From Rhizophagus irregularis (lineage: Eukaryota; Glomeromycota; Glomeromycetes; Glomerales; Glomeraceae), in the NCBI RefSeq assembly GCF_026210795.1, contig NC_089431.1:248001-312000 (forward strand): 64,000 nucleotides of DNA, given 5' to 3'. Below the pieces are notes generated by a model. The model was not told the DNA's origin and searched no databases. It saw nothing but the letters and a program-made list of their open reading frames with translations. Positions 33,916 to 47,198 of the stretch are shown piece after piece. How positions within the stretch are numbered: position 1 is the first letter of the stretch; each line of letters opens with the position of its first letter. The position numbers were made by a program, and so were the translations under genes.

Positions 33916-36189
33916 ATTTTTCGGATGCCGCAGAATTGTACGAAATTTTAAAACATCGAATACAACACAGCCGAACGCGCTAAGGCGGCAATAATTTTGT
34001 CCATCATTTAATGGCTGAACCTTATTTTTTTTTTTTTTAGGCGAATATTTTTATTGATATTAATATGTAAAGTTTTGCAAGAATTAATGTTTTTTATTAT
34101 AAAAATTAATATTTTTTTTTTTTATATGTCGCTACTTTAGAATATAAACACATAATTGAAGGTGTTAACATCAGAAGAAACACAACATCATTTAATGATT
34201 ACAAAACATTAAAATCTAAAGTTTTATGCTATATTCGTAACAAATTTTATATAAAGTATTGATTTTTCTTTAAAAATAAATATAATTGTGGATAAATATG
34301 GCCAGCTACTAAGTAATTATTAATTTTCGCGGCTATGCAAAACTGACCCTTAGGTCAATCTTTACTAGAATTAGATATCAGATATGATCAGCCACTTGTG
34401 TAATTTTCTCTTTATGGGTAAAAAGAAAATATGTTATGCTAAATTCTAAGTATGGATTTATAAAAATAGTAACCTCATACTACAATAGTCATGAAATTTT
34501 CAGCCTCTGGCAACATCCGATCGAATGAAAATTTTTAAACTGTCGGAGAATTAAATCATGATATAAACCGTCGAAATAAATAACTATGTTGATAATCTAT
34601 TTTTACCTATGTAAATGAATAACTACGTTTGATAATCTATTTTTACCTATGTACCACAGTAAGGTTGAACGTAACTTCATTGTAGGTGATAAAATATAAA
34701 TATAATAGGAAAATACTCCGTTTAATATTTATTTATGCAAAGAAATTGTAAATACGAAAATGAAAATAAAAATATCTGAATCATATGATTCATTAACTGG
34801 TAAAGAAGATGAGAAGAATTTTATCTGGATGATGGTCTGATCGTATTGAACCAGTAATTACAATGAATAATCTTGAAACTTAAACTTTACCCGAAATTCC
34901 ATTAGCGAAATAGAAATACAATAAATACAATAGAAAGACTGAATGAATCGAAATTTTTCGGAGAGCGGTGACACAAAAGCTAAGGACATTGCATACAATT
35001 AATTATATTTAAGAAGGGTTTACATAATAGATTGATTAATTACGAGATCATTAAAATAATCGCCAAGGGTTTTATTGAAATATTATTTTGGGTAAATTAA
35101 AAACTCAAACAAGGGGAAAGACCATATTTGTTTAAATTTTGTTTATTTATTTACAGTATTATTCACGCGACAATAGGTATATTGTTGATTTGAACCGTTA
35201 TGAATAATATTATATAACCAAACTAAGGTATTATTAAATAAACAAAAAAGGTAAAAAGAAATGTCACGCAAAGTTCTTTTTTTTTCATTAACAGGGATCC
35301 TTCATGACTTGAATCGTACAATAGAATCGAATTTATGTTACGGTGATTTGAGAATTCCGTTTTTACTAAGCGATTACTATTAATTTTGACCAGTCTATAA
35401 AAAATTTTATCCGTTATTTCTGTAAAAACTCCGTAAATATGAGCCCTTTCACGGGTCCCATTCACAAAAAAATATATATAACTCCGTAATATAAGGTTAT
35501 TAATTCCGGAAATGTGAACCTTTTACGGAAAAAAAGATGGAATATCGACTTTTTTTTACAGGTCCAGTAATTGTTCTAAGATCCATTTGTCTCTTAATCT
35601 AATTTGCGTGGTCCAATAAGATTACGAAAAACTTATTTAAGATTCATTAATTATGAAATCGTCTTAATAATAAGAATTCATTTATATAGTTTAAAGTGAC
35701 ATGTCAATCGTTACATAATTGAACTTACATGTCTAATTGAAAAAAACTACTAAAATAACGAATTAGAGAATTCCCCTACGATGATTGGACGGCTGACGTA
35801 ACACATAAATTACATTATTGCAACTTATCTAATATATGATTAATTGAAAAAAAACTACCAAAATAACGAATTAAGAGAATGATTGGACGGCTTGGACGCC
35901 TTAGAGCGCAAATTAATAAATTATGATATATTGAATCAACAAATTTAGTTGACTAATTATAAGTAAATTATAGATGTAAAAGATTATTACCAAAAAAAAA
36001 ATAACAATGTTTTATTACAACATATGATATAACGTGAAAATATGATCGTTATCAATTAATAGTATTATCTTTCACACAAAAACTTTTATGAACCACTTAA
36101 GATAATTATTACTGTATAAAATTGAAGACAAATAAAATCGAGAAAAGGGAGATTAATTACTAAATATGAGCGTGAATTTTATTTATTTA

Positions 36190-36295
36190 TTTATTTTCTC
36201 CGTAAAAAAATTTATCCGTAATTTCTGTGATTTTGATACGTTTACGGAAATAACATGGAATAAAAAAACACGGAATAAATTTTTTATAGAGTTTT
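36190..36295. repeat. Foldback element with TCCGTAA/TTATTCCGT arms
   Basis: Left arm CTCCGTAAAAAAATTTATCC is complementary in part to the right arm near 36275-36295 (GGAATAAATTTTTTATAGAG). A related stretch lies at 35390-35540. Probably a MITE; ends are approximate. Confidence 0.4.
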
Positions 36296-37621
36296 TTAAT
36301 CCAGGATAAGAATTTGTAAACATAAATTCATAAATTAAATTTACACAGTTTCGAATTAAATATAAAAATATTATGTACTGCTGTAAAAACTTCCGTTATA
36401 TTATACTTTGCTATATACGATGAATCCGTTCCATTAGTAATTTTCAAAATTCGTTATATCTAGAAATTGAACAAATTTATAATAATCCGGTTCAGACAAT
36501 TTCATATTTACTTATGGTTCGATATACCGAATTTCGCTGTATATATGATCATATATACTGTATGCACTAATATCACGCATCGATTGACGAATTTTAGAGT
36601 TTGGTCTATAAGATATTAAAAGTTACACAATCAGGAAGAATTTGGCCAAGCAAATAATAATTGCAATTTAAAATAATAAATCATTTATAATAAACAAATG
36701 AGTTATGGTTTAATTTATTGCATTAATTCGTGATTGGTTATCATTAAAAAACAATAATATCAATAATAGAATTTTTAGACCCGTTGACTCAAAATGACGA
36801 ATAATCATTAGTCGGTGTCGTTACTCCGGACATCTGATGAACATCATCGTAACACGTGAATTATTCTTATTCTAAATTTCTAATCCTGGTAGGATGAATT
36901 TATAATCATTATTCTAAGAATTTTCCTATTATAAAATTTTTTTTAAAAAAAAATTCTTTAATAATTTTGCTAAATTTACGTAGAAAAGAATTATTTGAGT
37001 GGTCGTAAATATTTTTAGAATATTTCCATTATTGAATATTCTTATGAAAAGGAGTAATTACTTAAATAATGTGTGTGTAACACAGTTATGTCATGTAAAT
37101 ATTTTGTATATGTAATGCATTAATTATTTAATAGATAATCTTGTGATTTGTTACGTTATAACAACAAAACGGCATAGTATTGAGCCATTGACAAATTTGT
37201 AAATTCCCGATTAGGGTCAACAAATGTAGTCAATAACATTTAAGTTCAGAAAATTAGAATTCTAGTTATACTTAATGGAGTTTCTTATCCCCGCCTTCTC
37301 CTTTTATTTATTATATTAAAAATCAAGTTTCAGTAAAAATAAGCAACCCAATTTTAATTTTACTATTAGGATCATCAGAAAAGGATCCACATAATTATTT
37401 TGAAAAAAATTTTCTGTAACTGTTATCTGTTTTATATGATCTTCGTGAAGTTTATACTAAAAAGTTTAATTCTAACTTTAAAATCCCGCACAAACCTATC
37501 AATAAATAAAAAACATTGTTATATTAGAAAACGTAATATATATTTGTAATATATATTAAATAAATTAAAAGTAGGGCACACAAACAGTAAGTATAATTAA
37601 CTTTTTTAATACAAAACAATA

Positions 37622-37631
37622 TATATAAAAG
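37622..37631 (+). promoter_or_regulatory. TATA box of receptor A
   Basis: TATATAAAAG lies 113 bases before the start codon. The same word precedes all four intact receptor genes at about 80-115 bases. Confidence 0.6.
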
Positions 37632-37743
37632 CCGATCAAAAGTCATTTGCACTTCATGATATTCATACATAAATGTACAATAATCTTCCATTCCCTTATA
37701 ATTTAATCCTTTTCAGTACTTTATAAGAAAAAAATAAAAAAAA

Positions 37744-39342
37744 ATGTATCTACATTCATCTTCGATTCATATCATTATTTTTATCTCATCATTTCTTTTT
37801 TTTATGATACCTTTAAATAATGCTCAGGAGCATTCATCCTATGGTTATGGTGCTGAAACCGATTTTTACATTATTGTTACTATTCCATTATTAGTTAATA
37901 TCTTTAGTTTTTTAGGAAGTTTATATATTTTTTATCGTAAGTAATTTGATTTATTTGAAATTAATTTTCGAATGAAATCAATTAATATTTTTTGATTTTT
38001 AGGAACATTTGTACGATGGAAAAATGATCGTAGAAATATTTCTTTATCATTTAGATTTCCATTTTATATATCAATCACAGGTAAATATAATTTCAATTGT
38101 TTTGTATAAATTTATAATAAAAATTTTAAATAATTTTTTTTCTTTTTTTTTAGATTTTGTATATTCTTCATGCATCTTAATGGAGTTTGTAAGTAATTAA
38201 TAAAAAATTTTTTAAAAAAATTATCACGTTAAATACATTTTAAAACTAATATCATCAATTTATATACAGACATATGTGACGTTTAGTAAATCAGAATTCG
38301 TAAATAATAAAGAGTCTGTCACATGGCCATATCTATTCTGTGAAATTATTGGATTAGGCTTTACGTTTATTGTTCTGTTAAATATTTTATTGGTAAATTT
38401 TCTTTAAATTTTGTATTATTTTTATATGTATTATTTTACTCTTGATGAACCAACCATGCATAAATTTTCGTTAATAGGTTGGAGCTATATCCATTGTAAC
38501 TTGGTTAAGAGTAGTTCGAGAACATTATTTAGATTTGGGAAGATATGATTACAAAGTTTGGCTTCCAATCCTTTTCGTATCATCAATTATCCCTCTTAGT
38601 ACAGTATACGCCCATGGTTCTCGGGGTTATTCGTACGTTACATTTAATATTACATCACAATCATTACGCTTCACAGTGAACGTAACTTGATATATTTATA
38701 TACACACTATTTGTTTTACTAGGTGCGGGACTAAAATTGGATATCAAATTGTTGGATTCATTGTTCTTGCTATAATACTCGTTACATTAACAACTATCAT
38801 AATTTGCTACGCATCTGTAATGAGAGCGATTCGTAAAATTAAAGAAGTTAATGAATCCATTACAAATTCGCATAATAATTTGATCCAAATTAACAGTGTT
38901 GAAAGAAAAACCTTTAAAAAAATTTTAACTTACATCTTAGTCTTCATTTTACAATACGTACCTATTATGATTTATAACGTTTGTGGATTTTTAAAGGTAA
39001 AAAGATAAATGGATATTTGAAATAATTATGATGTTATATTCAATAGTTATATTTAATACAATGATTTGATTTTTTATTTATAGGTTCGCCACGTTATACT
39101 TGACGCTCTTATCCCAGCAGGTACAGTAATTTGAATTTATTAATATATAATTATATTAAAAAGTATCCCATTCTAAAATTATTTATTTTTTTATTTTTTT
39201 AGTTATAAGTTTAGGAGGAATAGGAAATATAATCCAATTTTTATATAATGAAGGATTATCAGCTAATAAATATACTTCAAATTATAAACTTGAATCGAAT
39301 GAGCAATCACAGAAATCAAATAATACAATGAGCGAACTTTAA
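37744..39342 (+). CDS. 7-transmembrane receptor-like protein A
   Basis: Eight exons: 37744-37936, 38003-38080, 38154-38188, 38270-38392, 38478-38632, 38723-38996, 39084-39120, 39203-39342; 344 aa. A signal peptide (IIIFISSFLFFMIPLNNAQ, about 10-28) and a short ectodomain precede seven hydrophobic helices: FYIIVTIPLLVNIFSF, FPFYISITDFVYSS, LFCEIIGLGFTFIVLL, VWLPILFVSSIIPLS, GYQIVGFIVLAIILV, LTYILVFILQYVPIMIYN and LIPAVISLGGIGN. A Cys at the start of helix 3 (PYLFCEI) and one in the loop before helix 5 (GYSCGTK) could form the GPCR disulphide. Loop 3 and the tail are polar and Ser/Asn-rich. The topology fits a G-protein-coupled receptor of the plasma membrane; ligand and G protein are unknown. 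Start fixed by the signal peptide and TATA spacing. First of four collinear paralogues. Confidence 0.85.
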
Positions 39343-41339
39343 TTTTAAAAGAATTAATTTAATTTAATTTAAATAATTATTTTTTTTTTATTATACGAGT
39401 TTGATTTTTTTTTTAAGATTTAATATTTACTTAACACTAGTATGATTAAGAATGTTGAATACAAATATATGTATAATTTGTATATATTGGTTTGTTAATT
39501 AATAATAAATTTATGAATACAAATATATGTATAATTTGACATAATTTACTTGCAATATGACGAATTTGACGACATTAACTCAGAATAAGTCATCAACAAC
39601 TATCATAAAATCTCGCCCACTTCCCGCTACCATTCAAAATCCTGACAATCAGACAAATCATAATCTCGAAAATTCTAATCCAGACACTCATTATTCCGAC
39701 ACTTATCATCTTTATTTTTTTAATTTTACATTAATAATTTTTTTTTTAGACATAATAATTTTGTAATACTTTGTAATAATTAATATTTTTATTGATATGT
39801 AATGATATTAGAATGTTTCGCAAGAATAAATTTTAATTTGTTATTTAATTAATTAGAAAAATACTAATAAAATTTCTTAAAATATTGATTAAAATTTTAT
39901 AATAAATAAATTTTAAAAATTTTGAATTCATAAGAATATTAATATCAGGATAATGATTGTCGGGATTTTGGGATGTCGGGATAATGATTGTCGGGATTTT
40001 TGATTTTCGGGATTATGATTTGTCAGTGTGATCGTCTGGTTTTTATTATAAATCTTCTGTATTTCAATAATAAGTTCTCGCTTATTACCTTTGGAATGTT
40101 TTCTGATAAATTTTTAAAAGACTAATATAATTTGTAAAATTATTATAGAACATACTGTTTTATTCTTTAAGGTTTTGGTTTGTTACCTAAACTAAGTCCA
40201 ATAAATAAATGATCATCCTGACTATTTGCGCATTAAATATGCATCTATGCAGTTGTTTGTTTTTTATATTAAAAAAACAAATTATAATAAAGGAGAAATA
40301 TTACACAAATATAATAAATCCCCTGTAAATAAATATGTACCAAATTATTAATTTTTTTCTAGAAATTTTGAAAATAGTAACCCCACTTAAAAAAGGGGAA
40401 TAAATGTTCTCGCGATTTTTTATTATTTATTATTTATTATTATTAGTATTATTAAAAATATTAAAAAAGAAAATAAATAAATAAATAAATAAAAAATAAA
40501 ATTAACTTTTATTAGACGGAACTTATCTAACCTTACTATTGTAATATATATGATATACGGAAGTAAAAAAAATAAAATAAAATGGTTTAATTTCTATCCG
40601 TAAATAAACTTAGTAAGCAGGAAGAACAATATAAAGGATTAAATAAGAAGATATTTTCCTAAATTATCGGAATTATTCGGGGGTAGGGATACAAAAGCTA
40701 AATTAGCAGATATTTTTTTTTAAAATTGTCGGGATTATTCGGGGGTAGGGATGCAATGGTGATATTATGGAATTAATCTAATTTATTTAATAATTATCTT
40801 CGTGTTTGAAATGACATTTTATGGTAAATTTAAATAAGAAAAAATATGCCAAGACGATTACTAGACTAATTTGGAATTCATTAAAAATTAGATAGAAAAA
40901 GATAATGGTTGTTTTCTTTTTTTATTTATTTTGTGTTAATAGATAAATGTTACATAATGCAAAGTTAAGTTTCAAGATAAGTTCATTATAATTCAAAAAA
41001 AAAAACACATAAAAATCTAAAAATAGTTAATAAAAATAATTGTACAAATTATTTAGATTTTTTCTTCAGGTTATTTGTATCGATTGATTATGCACATTCT
41101 CAAAAAGAGTAGGAAGAGAAGGGAGATGTTTGAAAAAAAGTGTGGTAATTATAAATTTCAATGAAATAAAAATTAAAACAATTATGTAATTGAGGATATT
41201 GGTATATAAGAAGAATGACAAAAAGAATGTAAAAGAATGAGTTCTTAAAATCTCTCATCCGCTTACTCAAAATTCGTCACGAGCACGTGTTGCGAAACTA
41301 ACATGTTTATAATAATGAACTCTAATCTCATTAAAATTC
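39343..41339. other. Intergenic between receptor A and the next unit
   Basis: Contains the CCCGAC element (39640-40030) and a short direct repeat of AATACAAATATATGTATAAT at about 39459 and 39516. From about 40590 it resembles the far-upstream blocks of receptor genes C and D. No gene is seen. Confidence 0.45.
39640..40030. mobile_element. MITE-like element with GACAAATCATAATC arms
   Basis: Arms of about 50 bp are inverted copies. The left begins GACAAATCATAATCTCGAAA (39653) and the right, read inward, GACAAATCATAATCCCGAAA (about 40025). Each is followed by CCCGACA/TCCGACA and ATTATCCCGAC words. The interior is non-coding AT-rich DNA. A target duplication was not resolved. Confidence 0.6.
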
Positions 41340-41482
41340 GGTATCGGGTCATTCGCCGAAAGCCATTTCGCCGAAAGGACGTTTCGCCGAAAAATAGGAC
41401 CAACATTATGCAGAATTATAAATAACTCAGGCCAAAGATTATTTTTCGGCGAAACGTCCTTTCGGCGAAATGACCCGATACC
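41340..41482. mobile_element. Foldback MITE with TTTCGCCGAAA modules
   Basis: Left arm (41340-41397) starts GGTATCGGGTCATTCGCCGA, and the right arm (41441-41482) is its reverse complement apart from a partial extra module on the left. Arms are built of repeated TTTCGCCGAAA palindromes around GGACG. The loop is only about 40 bp, so single strands would form a long hairpin. GC content is far above the surroundings. Confidence 0.8.
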
Positions 41483-44400
41483 TGCTCGAATACCACTTTC
41501 ATCAATAAACAATAATTAAAATTTACTAATCTTAAAAATCTTTTAATACCTCACCAAGTTAGATTCCGCATTGAAAAAAAATAATTTGTTTCGTTTTCTA
41601 GCAATCCATTATAATCGTAAATTATTTTTAAATGCATTTCACATTAAGATCATTGCGTATGGAATATTTTTCTGTATCTTTATTATAATTGGATAAATTT
41701 TGAAAAAAGTATATAGCACAAAGATAGGCAGTTCTGTAGATATACTATATGGTCCGTGCCTATGAAAAGTTACTGCTGTACCACAAACTTTAAATTTTAT
41801 AATTTCGTTTTTATCAGCTGTAAAGATATGATTATAACAGATAACGTACCAGAATTAATAATCAGATTATTTAAATTTTCGTCCCCGTAATTTCCAGTAT
41901 TCTGCATCTTTATAAATTATCGCCTTCGTCATCATCAATTGACCATCACTTTGAAATTCAATATTGCCAAATAGCATTTATTTTTTCCTAGTCTACGAAA
42001 AAACTTTTCCGAAAAACCATGTACTTAATGATCAAATTTTCTATTTAATTCTTGACCGAAATTACCGAAATTTAACTTATCATTCATTAACTCTGACCAA
42101 ACTGATTTTCTTATATCTTTTTTTTAAATAAATTATATAAGATATTACATAATAATATAATTAAAGATTATCGTCATAAAATTTTGCAATTTAACTATCA
42201 TAAATTGGTTAACTTAAATCATTTTCATTCAAGCATTTCATATTCTTTTTAATACATTCCAATTTTTTATTTTGATATATGTATGTATATTTATATAAAA
42301 TTATAAAAATTTTCAAGATAGTCTCATTTTGAATAAGAGATCATCAAATTACTACAATATTATTACATGTAATAACAATCTAGATTTTTATAATTTTTTA
42401 CTTTGTATAATATTGTAAAATTTTAAATGTTTAAATATTGTTTCAATTATGCATTTATCGAAAATCAACCAAGTATGGTTACAAGGATGATCTAAATTAT
42501 AACACCAATTTTTTTTGTTTCATTAAATATTAAATCTTAAAATTATTAATATATTAATTAAATAATAATACTTGAATAATAAAGTTGTGACACATAACTC
42601 CGGTTCGGATCCTTATAATTCCGGGTCAGCATACATACCAACTTTCCGGGTTGTCGGGTTATTGGCAAGCATGTGACAATCATGACATTTAGTCAATCAA
42701 TTTTACATCCTTTAACTGAATATTTTTGATTGTAACAAAAAGTTGGGTTTTTTTCTATTTACCGATAACCCAACAATCCGGCAAGTTTGTCGACTACAAA
42801 TATCCAGTATATTATGGATTATCAGGCCCGGTCGGATTTAAATATGTCCAAATGTAGAAAGAGTATATCCGGGTCAAGATAATGAATACTATTAAAGGAG
42901 TATAACTCGAAATATATAAGTCAATCAATATTCACCTCCTTTCCAAAAAAATGTTCATAATGTTAATACACTTTCCTATTTCATATGAAAAAAAAACAAA
43001 ATAGTACTTTAAATTACTATAATAGAAGTAAAAAAAAAAAAAAAAGAGTTCACCAATTATTATTCGATAATCAAAATGGGATGCAAGCGGTCGAACTTCT
43101 CGAACGTATCACATTTGCACAATTTTGATTTGCCGTAATACGATTAATAACGATTGGTTCATATAATTTTACGAAATCATGTGACTATCTAGGCGGATTA
43201 GCCGGTAAATCCTTTGTTATTAAAGACATTTATTTGTGTTACGTATCGGACATATAGTTTATTTGATCAGCATGAAACGTTGAAACGAAAAGTTATAAAA
43301 CAATAGAATAAATTAATTAATAGATTCTTTTCTAAGTTAATAAAACTCGAAATTTTTCGGAAGGATGGTAATGCAAAAAGCCATATTAAGTAAGATTACT
43401 AAAATGTTTCAAGACCAATTATAATAATTATAATAATAGAAAAAAAAATCTCATGATTTTAATTTCCAATAAATTTAATCTTCTAATATTCTTTTCCTTA
43501 TTATGTTATACAAATCAAAAAATAAAAAGGGAAAGAAAAGAAAATAAACGAGAATGAAAAGAAAACATATTATTTAATTCGTCAAAGTTAATTTTTAGAT
43601 TATATTAATATGTAAACAAACAGTCTTATTATGTAAAAGAAAGAATAAATAATTACAAATTTTATTAATTATTTGTTGTATTAGATTTTATTTCACCTTT
43701 ATTCGATTTTTCGATTTATTAAAGTTTAGATAAATTTGCGTGAGGTGATGGATAGCGCGCGTCGCGTGACAGATGTCAATTTCGAATAATTTCTAAGAAA
43801 ACTATTTTATTTATACTCTAATTTTATAAGGAAACTTTGCGCTATACTGTAACTATTTGTATGTATTTTATTATTAATTCTAAGTCATATGCTCACTAGA
43901 AATATTTGTACGTATCCCCAAATAAATATTATTAATTCCAAGTCAAAATATTGCAGGTATCATTATTTAAAATTTATAATTATAATTAAATATTAAATCT
44001 ATCAGTCTTAATGTACTTGCACCTTGTTAGCTAAATAATCAATACGGTCAGATTCATATTGTGAAAATTACTTTAAAATCTGACGCAAATCGGCATCTGA
44101 AAAACTTTCATCCGCTTACTTGTTTTAAGTTTTATAAGTTTAAATTTCATCGTCCGTGCCATATCACGTGAGATGAATAGTTTAATTTCTATTGTTTTAT
44201 TGTTTTTCTCATTCCAGTTTTTTTTTAAAAAAAAATACTTGAATTTTATTAATATTCTCATAACAAACAGTAAAACAAGAAAATCTATTCTAAAATTAAA
44301 TATTAAAACTATTGGTGGATATATGATAGCTATTTATTGTATATCAATTAATTGTTATATTAAGACTTTATGCGTTGTGTATATCAAGTCGCCTTAAAAT

Positions 44401-45494
44401 TTGTGATGCATGAATTTTTGATCCATAATTTATTTAATAATTAGAAATTGGATCTAGAATCTGGGGATGAGATTTTTTAATGGATTTAATGGATTTAATG
44501 AAGTTTTAATAAATAAACTTTATAATTCTTTAGTATAACTTCAAGTATTTGAATTTTTAATCTTCTTGAAATTCGTTCACTTTGACAAATTTTTTTTTTA
44601 TAATAATTATTATTCTTACTTTCTTTTTTTTTTAATATGACGTGAGAATTAATAACTAATATGAAATAAACTTTTACTATAGTTCATTGTAATTTTACTT
44701 AATAATCTGAAACGTTGTGCAACATAATTATGTAATGCAAATATTTGTGTACATAATACATAATGTTACGTTACATTTTTACTTTTTATAACGAATACAA
44801 CGAGCGACGCCGAATTGACTAATTTAATTTTGTAAAGTTTCAGTAATATTTTTCTTCCTAAATGCAAGATTAATAATGCATCAATGATTTAAGGTCCAAT
44901 CAGATCCAATGAAATTTTTTTTCTTTTTTTTTGTTTCTTCCCCTTTGTGATCTACCAGTAATAAATGAAATTCAATAATTTAATATCCTTGATTTTCAAC
45001 AAAATAAACAAATATACCATACCTAAAAATTCGTATATTGTCGTCATGTTTACAATTTTCAAGCTTTGATTAGTTTTTTACAATTAATAGGATGAATCCA
45101 CCTATTATTTTATTGCTCCATACACCCTGCGTTCATCATAGTTGTACAAAATTAAAAACCGATACCGATCTATTAAAAAACGGTGCATAAGGAAAAATGT
45201 AATAAATATTATCCGTTATATAATTTCCGAAATTGTTTATATTAAAAGTTTGTGATAGTAGTTTACAATAAAAAAAGTTGTATTACAAACTTTAAAATTC
45301 GTTATTCCGTTTAACCGAACCACATTAACTAGGTTTTGATTATCTCATTGTTATGTTAGAAAACGTAATCATAGATCGTTCCTTTTTCGTAAATATTATA
45401 AGATATATTTATGTATAATAATTATTAAACTGAACGCACGGATCAAAATAAATAAATGTCACACAACAGAATGTCGGACTTTTTTTTTTTTTGG
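41483..45494. other. Receptor-unit upstream remnant and spacer, no gene
   Basis: The DNA around 41050-41850 aligns with the promoter-distal region of receptors C and D (AATTGGATAAATT, then the GTCCGTGCCTATG region, then ACCACAAACTTTAAATTT; compare 51795-51915), yet no receptor coding sequence follows before 45 kb. An inverted-repeat element built of CCGGGTTGTCGGGTT lies at about 42630-42800. 44700-45400 is the conserved upstream block of receptor B. Confidence 0.5.
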
Positions 45495-45504
45495 TATATA
45501 AAAG
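45495..45504 (+). promoter_or_regulatory. TATA box of receptor B
   Basis: TATATAAAAG lies 81 bases before the start codon, after a T-run. Confidence 0.6.
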
Positions 45505-45584
45505 ACGTTCGCCCATCTTATTTATAAATATCATTAATAAGAATTTCAAAATTTCACATTCCTTTAAATTTTTAAAACAAAAAA

Positions 45585-47198
45585 ATGAATTCATTCTCAT
45601 TTTCGATTAAAAAAATCGTATTTATTTCGACATTTCTTTTTTCCATTATACCAATAAATAAAGCACAAAAAGTTGATCCAGATTATGGATATGGCGTTGA
45701 AACCGATTTTTATCTTGTGACTACTATCCCATTAATCTTCTCTGTCATTAGTTTTTTAGGAACTTTATATATCTTTTTTCGTAAGTAATAAGTAATTTTT
45801 TAATGATCTTTTAATCTATGATCAATTTTTAAAATTTAAATATATTTGATTTTTATTAAGGAATGTTCTTACGATGGAAACGTAGTAAGAGAAGTATTCC
45901 TTTGTCATTTAAATTCCCATTTTATATAGCGATTACAGGTAATTTTTTAAAATTGTTTTTTTTTTAATAACGATAATTTTTAGTATAATAATTATATGTA
46001 ATTCTTTTATATTTAAGATTTTCTATATTCTTCAGCCATCTTAATTGAGTTTGTAAGTAAATTATTAATAAATTTTTTTCTTATTTAGAAAAAAAAATGG
46101 TCAAATTAACCATGATTTTAATAACTAATTATTGTCGTAAATTTATTATATAAAGGCATATACAGCTTCAAATAAAACAGATTTCGTAAAAAATAATGAA
46201 ACTAACACATGGCCATATCTATTCTGTGAAATCCTTGGATTTTTAATAGTTTTTTTCGTTTTACTAAATATAATATTGGTAAGTTTTAATAATAAAGAAT
46301 TTAGTTTTTAAAATAAAAATTTGATTTTTAATAAAAACATAAACTATTTTTAATAATAGGTAGGAGCTATATCTATTGTAACTTGGTTACGAGTAGTACG
46401 AGAATATTACTTCGAATTTGGAAAATATGATTATAAAATTTGGCTTCCAATTATTTTCATATCATTAATCATCCCTCTAAGTACATTAAATGCCTACGGT
46501 TCTCGAGGATATTCGTATGTCACGTGCTATTTTTTTTTGTCATATTAATTATCACGCGATCAGCATTCATTTTTATTCTGTTTTTAATTAGATGTGGAAC
46601 TAAAATTGGATCCGATCTTGTAGGAATAGTGGTTTTTGTTCTAATAGTAGTTACATTGTTAACTATCATTTTTTGTTACGTACATGTATTAAAAACGATT
46701 CGCGATATTCAAGGACATATCCCAAATTCAAGTATTGAAGCAGTACGAAATTCTAATGTTGAAAGGAGAACTTTTAAAAAAGTTTTAACTTATATTTTAG
46801 TTTTTATTTTACAATACATTCCCATTTTGATTTATAACATTTCTATGATATTAAGGGTAAAAAAAAAAAAATTTTTTTATTTTTCAAGTAATTGTAATTA
46901 TATTACTATATTAATACAATGTTTTTGATTTATAGGCTCGACATATTATATTAGATGCTCTCAGTCCAGCAGGTAATTTATTTAAAAGATAGTATAAAAT
47001 ATGTAAATATTTCAAATTATTTATTAATATATATATATATATATATTCTTTTTAGTTATATGTATTGGCGGAATAGCGAACGTATTTCAATATTTACGTA
47101 ATGAAGGATTAAAATTTTCACATACTAGTAGTAATAATTCTTCAAGTTATAAACTTGAAGTGGAAGAAAGATCAGATGATACTACACAAGACGCTTAA
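45585..47198 (+). CDS. 7-transmembrane receptor-like protein B
   Basis: Eight exons: 45585-45780, 45861-45938, 46018-46052, 46156-46278, 46360-46514, 46592-46856, 46936-46972, 47056-47198; 343 aa. Same exon phases as receptor A. Signal peptide around ISTFLFSIIPINKAQ, seven hydrophobic helices, the Cys pair (PYLFCEI and the Cys of CGTKIG), a conserved TWLRVVREYYFE at the cytoplasmic end of helix 3, and KKVLTYILVFILQYIP in helix 6. The intracellular loop 3 differs most (IRDIQGHIPNSSIEA). The tail is Ser-rich then acidic (SSNNSSSYKLEVEERSDD). A and B share the WPYLFCEI motif and the loop sequence GSRGYS, which C and D lack, so two ectodomain types exist. Confidence 0.85.

Larger units (their letters stand above)
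32386..37621. other. Gene-poor region with MITE-type repeats
   Basis: No coding gene was supported over about 5 kb. Recognisable pieces: the dispersed CCGGTTT repeat (33065-33375), a CCCGAC/CCTGAC repeat (33628-33915), two small tandem duplications (34574-34652, and 35737-35793 with 35840-35893), foldback-like TCCGTAA elements (35390-35540, 36190-36295), and from about 37000 the conserved upstream block of the receptor genes (shared with 44700, 48850 and 58080). Short open frames here have no motif support. Confidence 0.5.

Noticed and set aside
47023-47046. (AT)n runs in receptor introns 7 (also about 53573 and 62418)
   Set aside because: Ordinary microsatellites near the acceptor side of the same intron; shared by descent, no evidence of function.
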